NCBI GenBank assembly: GCA_023460235.1
Contig: JAEWRE010000068.1
Coordinates: 1-64,000 of the forward strand
Origin: Bacillota bacterium
Lineage (GTDB): Bacteria > Bacillota > Clostridia > TANB77 > CAG-465
Reading direction: 5' to 3'
DNA: 64,000 bases
Under the pieces are notes generated by a model that saw only the letters and a program-made list of their open reading frames with translations, made no database searches and was not told the DNA's origin. This document shows positions 43,895-52,545 of the stretch, one piece after another; positions within the stretch are counted from its first letter, which is position 1, and every line of letters starts with the position of its first letter. The position numbers were made by a program, and so were the translations under genes.

Positions 43895-45880
43895 TTAATC
43901 CATGCATTCTTTATTAATTTCAACATTTCTTACTTTTGCTTTTTTAACTACTTCTTTTATAATTTCAGAAACTATAGTTAAGGCTATAAATCCAATTAAT
44001 ATACTAATCAATATTAAAGTATTTTTTAATACCATACTAGAATTTTCTAAGATTATAGATTCCTTTATTAGTTTTATACTATAATTCATAGGCATGAATG
44101 TGTATATTTTTTGAAAAAATGATGGTACTGTTTCAATAGGAAAAGTTCCGCCACTTGCCGCTAACTGAAATACTAACATTAATATGCTAAAGAATTTACC
44201 AACATCATCAAATTCCATTATAAAGAAATGAATAATTGATAAGAATACATTTGCAGTTAATATAAACGAGAAGTAATAAAGTAACGAATTAGTAACTGAT
44301 ATACTTAACAAATGTTTAAGTAAAAATCCAAGTATTAGTCCTTGTAAACTTGCAAGTCCAAAATACCCTAGTGTACGCAATATTTTATTTTTAGGATTCT
44401 TTCCAAAAAGTTCGAATCTATTGTTTTGATCATAATATAGTACAATTAGTAGTATAAGTGATCCTACCCAAAGTGATATTGATACAAAATATGGTGTAAA
44501 ACCAATTCCATAAGAATCAACTTTTGCATATGGTTCTTCATCAATTTTTATTGGATCAGCAGCGAAAGTATCAAGTCCATTTAAAGATTCCAAATTAGAT
44601 TTTGTTTCTGTTATATTTTCATCTATTGTATTTTTAAATGTATTTACTCCACCATATAATTCACTTGTGCCGTTATTTAAAGACACAGCTCCATTATCAA
44701 TAGAGTTAAGTCCATTTTTTATATCTGTTGAACTATTACTAATTTTTGTAATGCCATCAGTTATAGTTGTACTACCTTCTTTTAAATCACTCATTGAGGT
44801 ATTTATTAAATTTGTAGAGCCATTTATTTGAGAAGCGGCATCAGTTATTTTATATAAATCCTTAGTCATACTTGATATTGTTTGAATGCCTTGATTTAAG
44901 GAAGTCTCTCCTTGTTTAACTCCTGTACCAATTGCAGTAAGATTTGAATTTTGAATTTGTTGTTTTAAATTACTAGCTACATTTACACTATCTGTGTCAC
45001 TTAAAGGATTATTTATAATAATATCTAGTGATGAAATTATTGCATTTAATGTTTGGTTATTAACATCTACATAACTTGAAATTGACGTATTAATAGTATT
45101 TGAATTTGTAGCTATATTATTTAAATTACTAGTAATACTTGGTAGAGATTTAGTACTTGTAGCAAGTAAATTTGTTCCATTACTTAAGTTATTTATTCCA
45201 TCAGATATCTTAACAATTCCACTATTTAAATCTGTTATTCCACTTGCTAAATCTTTTATTCCTTTATCAAAAATAGAATAGTTAAATGAAAGTTTACTAG
45301 CACCATTTTTTAAAGTATTAGTACCAGATAATAACTCAGATGTTCCACTTTTTAAATCACTCAAATTAGTACTTATCTCTTGTAAACTATTAGGGACTTC
45401 ATTTAAGTTATCACTAAGGCTGGTAACAACTTCACCTGATATCTCAGAACGTAAATTTTTCTCTACTTGTGTAACAACCTTAGAGATAATTTGAGACGCT
45501 AAATAGTTACTTTTTTGGTTTGGTGAATATGTTATAGTTGTTACATTTTTTTCTTTTTCATTTGCACTTTTTATATCTTTTGTAAAATTATCCGGTATTT
45601 TTATTGTTGCGTAATATTGTTGATCAATAAGACCATTTTCTGCTTTAGAAGAATCAACTTCCTCGACAGTAACAATATCTTCTTCTATTATTTTATTTAC
45701 AAGTTTGTCACCTAAATTTTCATTATCATATCCTTTATCATCATTTACAATTGCAATTTTCATATTCTTTAAGTTTCCATATGGATCCCAAAAAGCTTTT
45801 AAATAAAAGAAACTATAAATAAATGGTATTAAAACGACTGCAATAATTATAACAGCCTTTGAAATTTTTTTATTTTTCAT
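43895..45880 (-). CDS. YhgE/Pip-family membrane protein
   Basis: The ATG at 45880 has GAGGAGG upstream. The 661-residue protein has one N-terminal helix (about 12-30), a long extracellular part with repeated LxxGTxxLxxG heptads (residues about 165-450, likely a coiled or beta-helical stalk), and five C-terminal helices. This is the YhgE/Pip family, related to phage-infection protein and ESX-type exporters (EsaA-like). The gene starts inside the TetR gene (11-base overlap), so it is the regulator's likely target. Confidence 0.9.
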   Translation of the reverse strand: MKNKKISKAVIIIAVVLIPFIYSFFYLKAFWDPYGNLKNMKIAIVNDDKGYDNENLGDKLVNKIIEEDIVTVEEVDSSKAENGLIDQQYYATIKIPDNFTKDIKSANEKEKNVTTITYSPNQKSNYLASQIISKVVTQVEKNLRSEISGEVVTSLSDNLNEVPNSLQEISTNLSDLKSGTSELLSGTNTLKNGASKLSFNYSIFDKGIKDLASGITDLNSGIVKISDGINNLSNGTNLLATSTKSLPSITSNLNNIATNSNTINTSISSYVDVNNQTLNAIISSLDIIINNPLSDTDSVNVASNLKQQIQNSNLTAIGTGVKQGETSLNQGIQTISSMTKDLYKITDAASQINGSTNLINTSMSDLKEGSTTITDGITKISNSSTDIKNGLNSIDNGAVSLNNGTSELYGGVNTFKNTIDENITETKSNLESLNGLDTFAADPIKIDEEPYAKVDSYGIGFTPYFVSISLWVGSLILLIVLYYDQNNRFELFGKNPKNKILRTLGYFGLASLQGLILGFLLKHLLSISVTNSLLYYFSFILTANVFLSIIHFFIMEFDDVGKFFSILMLVFQLAASGGTFPIETVPSFFQKIYTFMPMNYSIKLIKESIILENSSMVLKNTLILISILIGFIALTIVSEIIKEVVKKAKVRNVEINKECMD

Positions 45881-46454
45881 TTTTTTCCTCCTCATACATG
45901 ATTCCATTTTGTAATATTTTAACTATTATACTTGCTATCTCTTCTTCATTTAATGGTTGATTTGAATTGCTCCATTCAAACATAAGAGATACATACATCT
46001 GATAGATTAAAAAAGTTGCAACATCAACATCTATATTTACTATTTTTTTATGTTCAATTGCATATATTAGTTTACTTTTTATATAGTCTTTAATTGAGCT
46101 ATCAATAATTTTTAATCTTTGTGAAACATTACAATTTCTAATTGTGATTTCTTCATTAGTTATTGCATTTAAAAATTCATTCGTTCTTCTATACTTAAAT
46201 AATTCATACAATACTTGATGTATTTTTTCAATAAATTCTAGTTTTTTTGCTTCTACTGAATCTATTATTTTTTTCATATTCTTAGTTTCTTCAATTAAAA
46301 ATATTTTTAATATTTCATCTTTATCTTTAAAATATGAATAAACTGTTCTTTTTGTAACTCCTGCTTCTTTTGCAATTTCATCCATAGTAACTTTTTTATA
46401 TCCATACTTTGTAAATAGTTTCTTTGAACTTTCAAGTATTTGTTCTTCTTTCAT
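45870..46454 (-). CDS. TetR-family regulator
   Basis: The 194-residue protein has the TetR helix-turn-helix at residues 20-45 (TMDEIAKEAGVTKRTVYSYFKDKDEIL) and a helical ligand domain. It is translationally coupled to the YhgE/Pip gene and lies next to three AGTATACT palindromes (46474-46515), its likely operators, so autoregulation and control of the membrane protein are expected. Confidence 0.93.
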   Translation of the reverse strand: MKEEQILESSKKLFTKYGYKKVTMDEIAKEAGVTKRTVYSYFKDKDEILKIFLIEETKNMKKIIDSVEAKKLEFIEKIHQVLYELFKYRRTNEFLNAITNEEITIRNCNVSQRLKIIDSSIKDYIKSKLIYAIEHKKIVNIDVDVATFLIYQMYVSLMFEWSNSNQPLNEEEIASIIVKILQNGIMYEEEKNEK

Positions 46455-46473
46455 ACTACCACCTTATCAATTA

Positions 46474-46515
46474 AGTATACTAATACACATAATTAGTATA
46501 CTTGTATAGTATACT
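46474..46515 (-). promoter_or_regulatory. Triple AGTATACT operator
   Basis: The palindrome AGTATACT occurs at 46474-46481, 46495-46502 and 46508-46515. The first two are extended to AAGTATACTAAT and ATTAGTATACTT, giving a larger inverted repeat. They precede the TetR start by about 20-60 bases. Confidence 0.6.
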
Positions 46516-46559
46516 CTTATTATATTCAAAAGTCAATATTTTTATTCATAAAAAAGAAA

Positions 46560-46577
46560 AAAGAGGGAATCCTCTTT
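46560..46577 (-). terminator. Short terminator of the PP2C/GT operon
   Basis: AAAGAGG and CCTCTTT pair around a 4-base loop, followed by T-rich sequence on the minus strand. Confidence 0.7.
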
Positions 46578-46581
46578 ATAA

Positions 46582-47439
46582 CTAATCTATTCTTTCATAT
46601 ATTACAATTGTTCTTTCTTTCCCCTGATTTATAAATTTTTCAGGTTCAAGTACGAGTGACTTCACTAAGTCAATATTAGCAAATATGGGTTCATATCCAT
46701 CTGAATATGCACAAATATATTTTGCTCTATCTAGTGGAACCATATATGTGTCAACATAATGCATTGCCTCTTTTTGACCTGTTAATGCACCAAAAGAAAC
46801 CTCTTTACCATTATGTTTTATATTTGGATTATTTCTAAATGCTGCTCTTGTTAGAATCCTATCTTTTGGATTATTCCAATCAAATCCATGTTTTGATAAA
46901 TACTCTCTTTCAAAATCTTCAAAATTAATATGATTATTAATAGTAGTAAACATTTGATTAAAGTCTTCATCGAAAACTGTTATATGGCAGTCGCCAATTG
47001 AAAAACAAAACAATTTATCATTAACTATAATTCCACCAGTTGCAACTGCACAATACATATCTTCACTTAAATATTCAATATCTCTATTTTTATTTATTTT
47101 ATCTATATCCCTATTTAGTTTATTAACAACATCTTTTATTATATTCTTTGAAATATCAATATTATTATGTTTATTAATATATTCAATAAACTTATCTGAA
47201 CAAATTTTAGCCGCGTCAAATGCTCCACTTGGGTTTGGATACATACTAAACACTTCTCTTGCCTCATACATATCTTTTGGATAAGGTGTCGGGTTACCAT
47301 TTACTAAATCTCTAGTTACTCCATCTGCTACACAAAATACATTATCTTCCACCCTATAATAATCTTCAACTACTGGTTTAAGCCCATATTTTTGAAATAC
47401 TGAATTATCAAAAGTTGCACTAAATTTTAGATTAAACAT
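46582..47439 (-). CDS. PP2C-like phosphatase
   Basis: The 285-residue protein has the PP2C motifs EDYYRVEDNVFCVADGVT near 25-42 (metal-binding Asp), SIGDCHITVF near 145 and CAYSDGYEPI near 245. It lacks a signal or membrane segment. Such phosphatases act on Ser/Thr-phosphorylated proteins or small phosphates. It is the last gene of an operon with two glycosyltransferases and overlaps the upstream one by 13 bases, so a role in sugar-polymer synthesis control is inferred. Confidence 0.8.
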   Translation of the reverse strand: MFNLKFSATFDNSVFQKYGLKPVVEDYYRVEDNVFCVADGVTRDLVNGNPTPYPKDMYEAREVFSMYPNPSGAFDAAKICSDKFIEYINKHNNIDISKNIIKDVVNKLNRDIDKINKNRDIEYLSEDMYCAVATGGIIVNDKLFCFSIGDCHITVFDEDFNQMFTTINNHINFEDFEREYLSKHGFDWNNPKDRILTRAAFRNNPNIKHNGKEVSFGALTGQKEAMHYVDTYMVPLDRAKYICAYSDGYEPIFANIDLVKSLVLEPEKFINQGKERTIVIYERID

Positions 47440-48548
47440 ATCTTATCCCCTTTATTTTTAAATTCATTATCATTTGCAGATATAGTCTTATACATTGCTG
47501 CATCAGGTCTTGATAAATTTTCCTTTATTTCTTTTGGAAGTTTATCTCTTATATTTGAAATAATTTTACAATAATTTATCGCTTCAAAATAATCTTCAAC
47601 TATTATTTTATCAATTATCATTTCTTGTTCAACTTGACAAGGTGGTACTTTAAGTGTTTTACTTAGCTTATAGAACCATCTCATATTTTTTAATATATCA
47701 ATTCTATCTTCAAAAGAAAGTAATTTTGAGTCTATAAACTTGTATAACATGTATGACATATTTTTTGCATACGTATATCTATAAAATCCAATATGATTGT
47801 TTCTTTTAAAATTCTCATATATTTTTATATATGCACTATTTATATTGTCAAAATATTCTTTTGAACAGTTAAATGAAACAGATTTCGTACTTGAGTTTTT
47901 ATTTCTTTGTCTATAGCAATACATAACATCATTTATATAATATACAGTATTTGATTTCATAAAACAAGATGTAGTAAAGTATGCATCTTCTGCAGGAACT
48001 CCTTCCAAAAATCTTATATTGTGTTTATTAACAAAATCAGTCCTAAATATTTTATTACAAGCAGATGAATTCAATATGAAAAATGACTTATCATAATCAG
48101 TTATACTTAACTTGAAATTAGTATATTTCTGTTTATCAAATATTGGCTTATCCCAAAGAGTACCATCTTCATCAGTATTGATATAATTAGCAGTTACAAA
48201 ATCTGCATTTTTTTCTTCAATCTCATTGTACATTTTTTCAAGAGCATCTTTTATAAAAAAATCATCTGCATCTGAAAACATTAAATATTTACCTTTTGCT
48301 ATTTCAATTCCTGCATTTCTTGCAGTACCAGCTACCTTATGATTTTTATTTAGTTTAATTGAGAAAAAATTATCATATTTCTTTTCATACTTGTCCATTA
48401 TTACTATACTATTATCGGTGGAACAATCATCTACCATTACTACTTGTACATCTTTAAAATCTAAAGTTTGTTTTATTACAGATTCCAATAAATACTCCAG
48501 ATATTTACCTGAATTATATATAGGAATTACTAATGTTATTTTATACAT
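47427..48548 (-). CDS. Family-2 glycosyltransferase, first
   Basis: The 373-residue protein has the GT2/GT-A start (ITLVIPIYNSGKYLEYLL), VVMVDDCSTDNS near 35, GTARNAGIEIAKGKYLMFSDADD near 72-94 (DxD) and AEDAYFTTSCF near 180. It is soluble. It is a close relative of the gene upstream, so both probably add sugars to the same surface polymer or glycan. The C-terminal 180 residues have no identifiable domain. Confidence 0.9.
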   Translation of the reverse strand: MYKITLVIPIYNSGKYLEYLLESVIKQTLDFKDVQVVMVDDCSTDNSIVIMDKYEKKYDNFFSIKLNKNHKVAGTARNAGIEIAKGKYLMFSDADDFFIKDALEKMYNEIEEKNADFVTANYINTDEDGTLWDKPIFDKQKYTNFKLSITDYDKSFFILNSSACNKIFRTDFVNKHNIRFLEGVPAEDAYFTTSCFMKSNTVYYINDVMYCYRQRNKNSSTKSVSFNCSKEYFDNINSAYIKIYENFKRNNHIGFYRYTYAKNMSYMLYKFIDSKLLSFEDRIDILKNMRWFYKLSKTLKVPPCQVEQEMIIDKIIVEDYFEAINYCKIISNIRDKLPKEIKENLSRPDAAMYKTISANDNEFKNKGDKICLI

Positions 48549-48560
48549 TTCTATTACCCC

Positions 48561-49607
48561 TTAATAAATATCATTAATTGTGTCAACTTGTAACAACTCA
48601 TCTTTTGTTTTATCAGTTAATTTCACTCTTATCTTTGATATATACTCTAAAAATTTAATACAGTAATCAAAGTTTTCTATTAATATTAACTCTACAATTA
48701 AAGTTAACACTTCATTATATGGTTTAACATCCAATTCACTACTTAATCTAAAAAACCATTTTAACTCATTTATAGCAGATATCTTTTCATTATAATTAAG
48801 ATTAACTGCATCAATTAATTTATATAGAATATATGTTAAACATTTTGAATAATATAACTTATAATATTCAATTTGATTATACCAATTATAACTTTCATAT
48901 ATAATCTTATATGAATCACTTATTTTTTTAAAATAATCTATTGAACAATTATTTGATATTGATTTATTAGTAATATTTCTTTGCCTATATTTATATATTA
49001 CATCTTTTATATAGTACACATTTTTTGCTTTTAGAAAACATAGATTACTAAATATAGAATCTTCTGCAATTGCGTCTTTTACAAAATTAATATTATTATC
49101 TTTTATAAATTTAGCGTTAAATATTTTATTCCATACTGAGCAACTCATAAGTATACTACTTATAGCTTTATTTTCAAATGTAAGCTTTGTATCAGAGTAT
49201 GAAGAATTAAACATTGGATAATCATATAGTTTTCCATCTTCTGTTATATTAATATAATTTGCTGTTATAAAATCAGCATTTTTATTTTTTATTTCTCTAT
49301 ATAATACTTCGCAAGAATCTTCAAATAACATATCATCTGCATCTACAAACATAATAAATTTACCTGTAGAATTTTTTATACCAACATTTCTTGCATCTGA
49401 TAATCCACCATTTTCCTTTGTTATTACTTTTATTCTATTATCTGAAAGTGAATATTTATCACAAATATCTGAGCAATTATCTGTTGACCCATCATTAACT
49501 AAAACTATTTCTAAATTTTTATAACTTTGATTTATAATAGACTCAATACACTCAGGTAAATATCTCTCTACATTATATATTGGTACTACTATTGAAATAA
49601 CATCCAT
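48561..49607 (-). CDS. Family-2 glycosyltransferase, second
   Basis: The 348-residue protein has ISIVVPIYNVERYLPECIES, LVNDGSTDNC near 35, GLSDARNVGIKNSTGKFIMFVDADD near 70-95 and AEDSIFSNLCF near 180. It is a paralogue of the 47427 gene and the first gene of the three-gene operon. The ribosome site is GAGGT. Confidence 0.92.
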   Translation of the reverse strand: MDVISIVVPIYNVERYLPECIESIINQSYKNLEIVLVNDGSTDNCSDICDKYSLSDNRIKVITKENGGLSDARNVGIKNSTGKFIMFVDADDMLFEDSCEVLYREIKNKNADFITANYINITEDGKLYDYPMFNSSYSDTKLTFENKAISSILMSCSVWNKIFNAKFIKDNNINFVKDAIAEDSIFSNLCFLKAKNVYYIKDVIYKYRQRNITNKSISNNCSIDYFKKISDSYKIIYESYNWYNQIEYYKLYYSKCLTYILYKLIDAVNLNYNEKISAINELKWFFRLSSELDVKPYNEVLTLIVELILIENFDYCIKFLEYISKIRVKLTDKTKDELLQVDTINDIY

Positions 49608-49706
49608 TTTATAACCTCTTATCCTTTTTAATTACAAGTAACTAGATTATATCAGATTAAATAAAACTTTAATTGTCAAACTTTGTCGACAAATATTATA
49701 AAAAAA

Positions 49707-49733
49707 GAATTCGCATATAAATTATACGAATTC
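49707..49733 (-). terminator. Terminator of the subtilase-like pseudogene
   Basis: GAATTCG and CGAATTC form the base of the stem, followed by TTTTTTT on the minus strand. Confidence 0.8.
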
Positions 49734-49753
49734 ATGATAATTATTAAATAAAA

Positions 49754-50593
49754 TTATAGAGATTTTATTAAATTATACATATTAATTACAGGTATTTTAT
49801 TGTATTTATCTCCAGTTTCATATGCAAGTTCAAAGAATCTCTTGTATGTTATTTCAGGTGATAATACTTTTGCATAAGCAAATATAGCTGCAATTATTGG
49901 AGTAGACCAACCGTAATATGTAGTTCCACGATAGACCCGTCTAACATCATCTGTTTCATTAACTATGTTTAATCTTCTATTTCCTGGTACAAGAACCTTA
50001 TTTTGTGTACTACGGTTTTGATCTTTAGGTATGTATTTAAAATCAATAATACTTGAAAGGCTCTCATTAAATATTGGTGTTTGTTCCAAGAAATACTTGT
50101 AAAATTCACTTGGATCAAACAAAAAACAATTTTGTTCTTTAAGATTATTCCTTAACGCTGCCAAAATGGATTTTACTTCACTATCATCATAAAGATGTCT
50201 ATTATGATATAGTAAGCTAGTATTTAAAGCGACAACTTTTATTCTTTCTTCTAAAGATACAGAATAATTATAACTAATGATTTTTTGAAGCAAGTCTAAC
50301 CTTGACATTACCACTTCTCTTGAATCATGATTGATAGATTCCGTATAGTAATGAATTTTTGCATTAGGTAAAATATTATAGATATCATCTATAACAACAT
50401 TTCCTTCCAAAGAATCATCACATGAAGTAGTAACCTTTTCAATAATAATTTTTCCAGAAAAAAGCTTTCTTGCTACTAAAATCGGTTTACCTATAACAGC
50501 AATGTTAATGCCTTTACCATCAAATCCATTTAAATGCATCTCATCAATACCATTTGTATTAGAAGATACCGTATTTAATAACGTATTCCATCT
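49754..50593 (-). pseudogene. Subtilase-like protein, inactive paralogue, main part
   Basis: The frame continues that at 50817 after a frame change at CGG 50598-50596. It aligns throughout with the 55450-56544 protein. FDGKGINIAVIGKP matches IRGDGMHIAVFDQG but the catalytic Asp is replaced by Gly. DDSLEGNVVIDDIY matches DDSMHANAVVDTVY but the catalytic His is replaced by Glu. The Ser region YYGWSTPIIAA keeps Ser. It therefore looks like a dead S8 protease, possibly still a binding partner. An ATG at 50539 could start the second part but has no good ribosome site. Decay or programmed shift are both possible. Confidence 0.75.
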
Positions 50594-50817
50594 ACCCGAT
50601 TTGAAAATTCTACTGGAAACACAGATGATGCTGAAAATGTTGAATCTAAAAAACCTTCTTTTGTAACTTTTGACATGTTAACATTAGTAAAGTTTTTTCT
50701 GTCAAACTGATTAATTCCTCCCTTATTTTTGGGATTAAAGCAATTGCTAACATTCCAACTCCTTATTATAGTCTTATCAGAAATGCTATACAATTGATTC
50801 TCACATTCGGTATTCAA
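50575..50817 (-). pseudogene. Subtilase-like protein, inactive paralogue, N-terminal part
   Basis: The 80-codon frame begins MNTECENQLYSISDK after a GGAGG site. Its segment DSTFSASSVFPVEFSN aligns with KSTFSEDTIFPEEFYN of the active paralogue. It ends GIRY at TAA, while the alignment continues in another frame (WNTLLNTVSSNTNGID). Removing five bases at the CGG (CGGGT) restores the frame. It has a promoter with a pentanucleotide repeat. Confidence 0.7.
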
Positions 50818-50880
50818 AACACCTTTTCCTCCTTACATAAATTTTTAATGTAACTAGATAACTTTTTATTCGATATACAT

Positions 50881-50913
50881 TATATTATATTATATTATAT
50901 TATATTATGTCAA
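50881..50913 (-). repeat. TATAT pentanucleotide repeat within a promoter
   Basis: Five copies of TATAT (50881-50905) lie next to TGTCAA (TTGACA on the minus strand, 50913-50908). Each unit offers a TATAAT hexamer, so the -10 of the pseudo-subtilase gene lies in the repeat at 18 bases or at other spacings. Confidence 0.65.
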
Positions 50914-50964
50914 CATCAATTTGTATAAAATTTTATATTTTTTATGTAAATTAATACTAAATTA

Positions 50965-50993
50965 TTGACAAGTGTCCCAATTTTATATATAAT
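50965..50993 (+). promoter_or_regulatory. Perfect sigma-A promoter of the 51054 gene
   Basis: TTGACA (50965-50970), 17 bases, TATAAT (50988-50993). Confidence 0.85.
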
Positions 50994-51053
50994 CTCAATC
51001 ATAGAAATATATAATTAATCAAAAAAATTTAAGATTAGGAGGACAAAATACTC

Positions 51054-51380
51054 ATGATACAAATTAGTAAAACAAATGAAGATATCTTATCTGATTTAAA
51101 AACAAAATCTATTGACGAGAACTCCATATGTTCAGGTTTTGTTATTGAACTTGACACACCAAGAACTCAACATTCTCATGAAGCTAGTTTTTCAGTCGTA
51201 TTCTACAAGTCTTCTGAAACAGCTTCAAAAAGATCTTCCTTATGGAAGAAAAATATCACTTTTAATATTAATACTAAAAAAAGTGATTACTTACAGCGGT
51301 TTTTAATTAACATAAATAAAGTGATTAATTGCCAACCTTACAGAATACGGCAAAACGCTTTAGATCAACTTATTTTATAA
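51054..51380 (+). CDS. Unrecognised 108-residue protein
   Basis: The start has AGGAGGAC upstream. The soluble product has a charged N-terminus (MIQISKTNEDILSDLKTKS), a beta-like middle with HSHEASFSVVFYK and a basic C-terminal region (NINKVINCQPYRIRQN). I do not recognise the family. It uses two CGG codons. It is a complete one-gene unit (promoter 50965-50993, terminator 51415-51446) between the pseudo-subtilase gene and the initiator tRNA. Confidence 0.72.
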   Translation: MIQISKTNEDILSDLKTKSIDENSICSGFVIELDTPRTQHSHEASFSVVFYKSSETASKRSSLWKKNITFNINTKKSDYLQRFLININKVINCQPYRIRQNALDQLIL

Positions 51381-51414
51381 TCTTCATTGGTAATCTTACT
51401 TACACTAACAATTG

Positions 51415-51446
51415 AAAAGCTAGTATAAATTAATACTAGCTTTTTT
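51415..51446 (+). terminator. Terminator of the 51054 gene
   Basis: AAAGCTAGTAT and ATACTAGCTTT flank a 6-base loop; six T follow. Confidence 0.88.
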
Positions 51447-51549
51447 CTTATGAATAAAACAAAATATATAACATATATTAATTATATACAGAACATAAAT
51501 TAAATTTCATACAAATTTCATATTTTTTCACAAACATTTTACAAAAAAC

Positions 51550-51578
51550 TTGACAAACATGAATAATTATATTATACT
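51550..51578 (+). promoter_or_regulatory. Perfect promoter of the initiator tRNA gene
   Basis: TTGACA (51550-51555), 17 bases, TATACT (51573-51578), 15 bases before the tRNA 5' end. Confidence 0.85.
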
Positions 51579-51593
51579 TATTAAGTAACAAAT

Positions 51594-51669
<76 letters not shown>

Positions 51670-51676
51670 TTTAGAT

Positions 51677-51710
51677 TTACTTACAGTTTCAAAGACTGTA
51701 GGTATTTTTT
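51677..51710 (+). terminator. tRNA terminator
   Basis: TACTTACAGT and ACTGTAGGTA pair (one G-T) around a 7-base loop, followed by a T-run. The 51711-51879 stretch is AT-rich with nothing that I can support. Confidence 0.88.
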
Positions 51711-51879
51711 TGTATTTAATTAAAATTTACTATAATATCTCTTTCATCTTATTTAAAGAGCTTTTAAATAACTATTTATTTTAAGTTATCTAAAAAATTA
51801 ATAGATTTTTTTTACTTTGATTTATATGTTAATTTTTAAATAAACTCTTATACTATTTTTTTGTAAATTCTAAACAATC

Positions 51880-51908
51880 TTGACAAATAACATTAAAAGA
51901 GATATAAT
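51880..51908 (+). promoter_or_regulatory. Perfect sigma-A promoter of the 51991 gene
   Basis: TTGACA (51880-51885), 17 bases, TATAAT (51903-51908). Confidence 0.85.
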
Positions 51909-51990
51909 AATTATGTCATTTTAACATCTTTTAAATAGTTAAAAATTAATAACTATTGTACTTTACAAACTAATTTTAGGAGGTAAAATA

Positions 51991-52329
51991 ATGAATATTG
52001 CTAGTCTACTTGAATCATCTTTTCAAGATAGGTATTATAACTCACCTAATTATTCACGGGAGCAACAATTAATAGAAATTTACATTGAAAATGTAAAAGC
52101 TATCAATGAAATTTTATACGATAGTTATGATCCACCATGTTTTGATGTTGCTCTTTTGAATCCTGAATCACAAAAAAAGCTAAGTGAAATATTAGGTGAA
52201 AAAATTTATAATCCAGGTGGTGTGAGTATTGTAACAGAGTTACTTGATGCTTTAGTTTATTCATTTAAAGCTGTTGATGGAGATGGTACATTAAAATTGG
52301 TACAGAAAGAATACTACCAAAACTTATAA
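51991..52329 (+). CDS. Unrecognised 112-residue protein
   Basis: The start has TTAGGAGGT upstream. The soluble product begins MNIASLLESSFQDRYY, with helical segments (YIENVKAINEILYD, GGVSIVTELLDALVYSF). I do not recognise the family. It has a perfect promoter and a strong terminator, and uses CGG in SREQQ. It lies directly downstream of the initiator tRNA gene and upstream of the APH-like gene, which is on the other strand. Confidence 0.72.
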   Translation: MNIASLLESSFQDRYYNSPNYSREQQLIEIYIENVKAINEILYDSYDPPCFDVALLNPESQKKLSEILGEKIYNPGGVSIVTELLDALVYSFKAVDGDGTLKLVQKEYYQNL

Positions 52330-52361
52330 TTTAAATGTAATACTACTCTATTGAACTTAAT

Positions 52362-52394
52362 AAAAAACTCCCCTTCAAAAGGGGTAGTTTTTTT
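52362..52394. terminator. Bidirectional terminator
   Basis: AAAAACTCCCC and GGGGTAGTTTTT pair with one bulge; A and T runs on both sides. Confidence 0.88.
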
Positions 52395-52395
52395 A

Positions 52396-52545
52396 CTAAT
52401 TGTTTATACCAATTTCTGGAATCAAAATATCTCTACTGGTATTTAAAATAAATTCTATTACTCTAACTAACTCTATCAACTCTAATCCATTATTCATATT
52501 ACATTCACTTGATTTAATATAAACTGTTATGAATTTATTTATCAC
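52396..52545 (-). CDS. Possible 49-residue small protein (GTG start)
   Basis: An open frame starts at GTG 52545, overlapping the APH-like stop, and reads VINKFITVYIKSSECN, then NGLELIELVRVIEFILNTS, ending IGINN. A shorter start at ATG 52503 is possible. No clear ribosome site precedes the GTG, so translation would depend on coupling to the APH-like gene. It could equally be a remnant. I do not recognise it. Confidence 0.3.
   Translation of the reverse strand: MINKFITVYIKSSECNMNNGLELIELVRVIEFILNTSRDILIPEIGINN

Noticed and set aside
3841..50605. CGG as an unassigned or reassigned codon explaining the frame breaks
   Set aside because: CGG is read in frame as Arg at a conserved position of the Spo0A_C-like protein (GYWYIR) and occurs without frame loss in several singleton genes, so a global change of meaning is unlikely.
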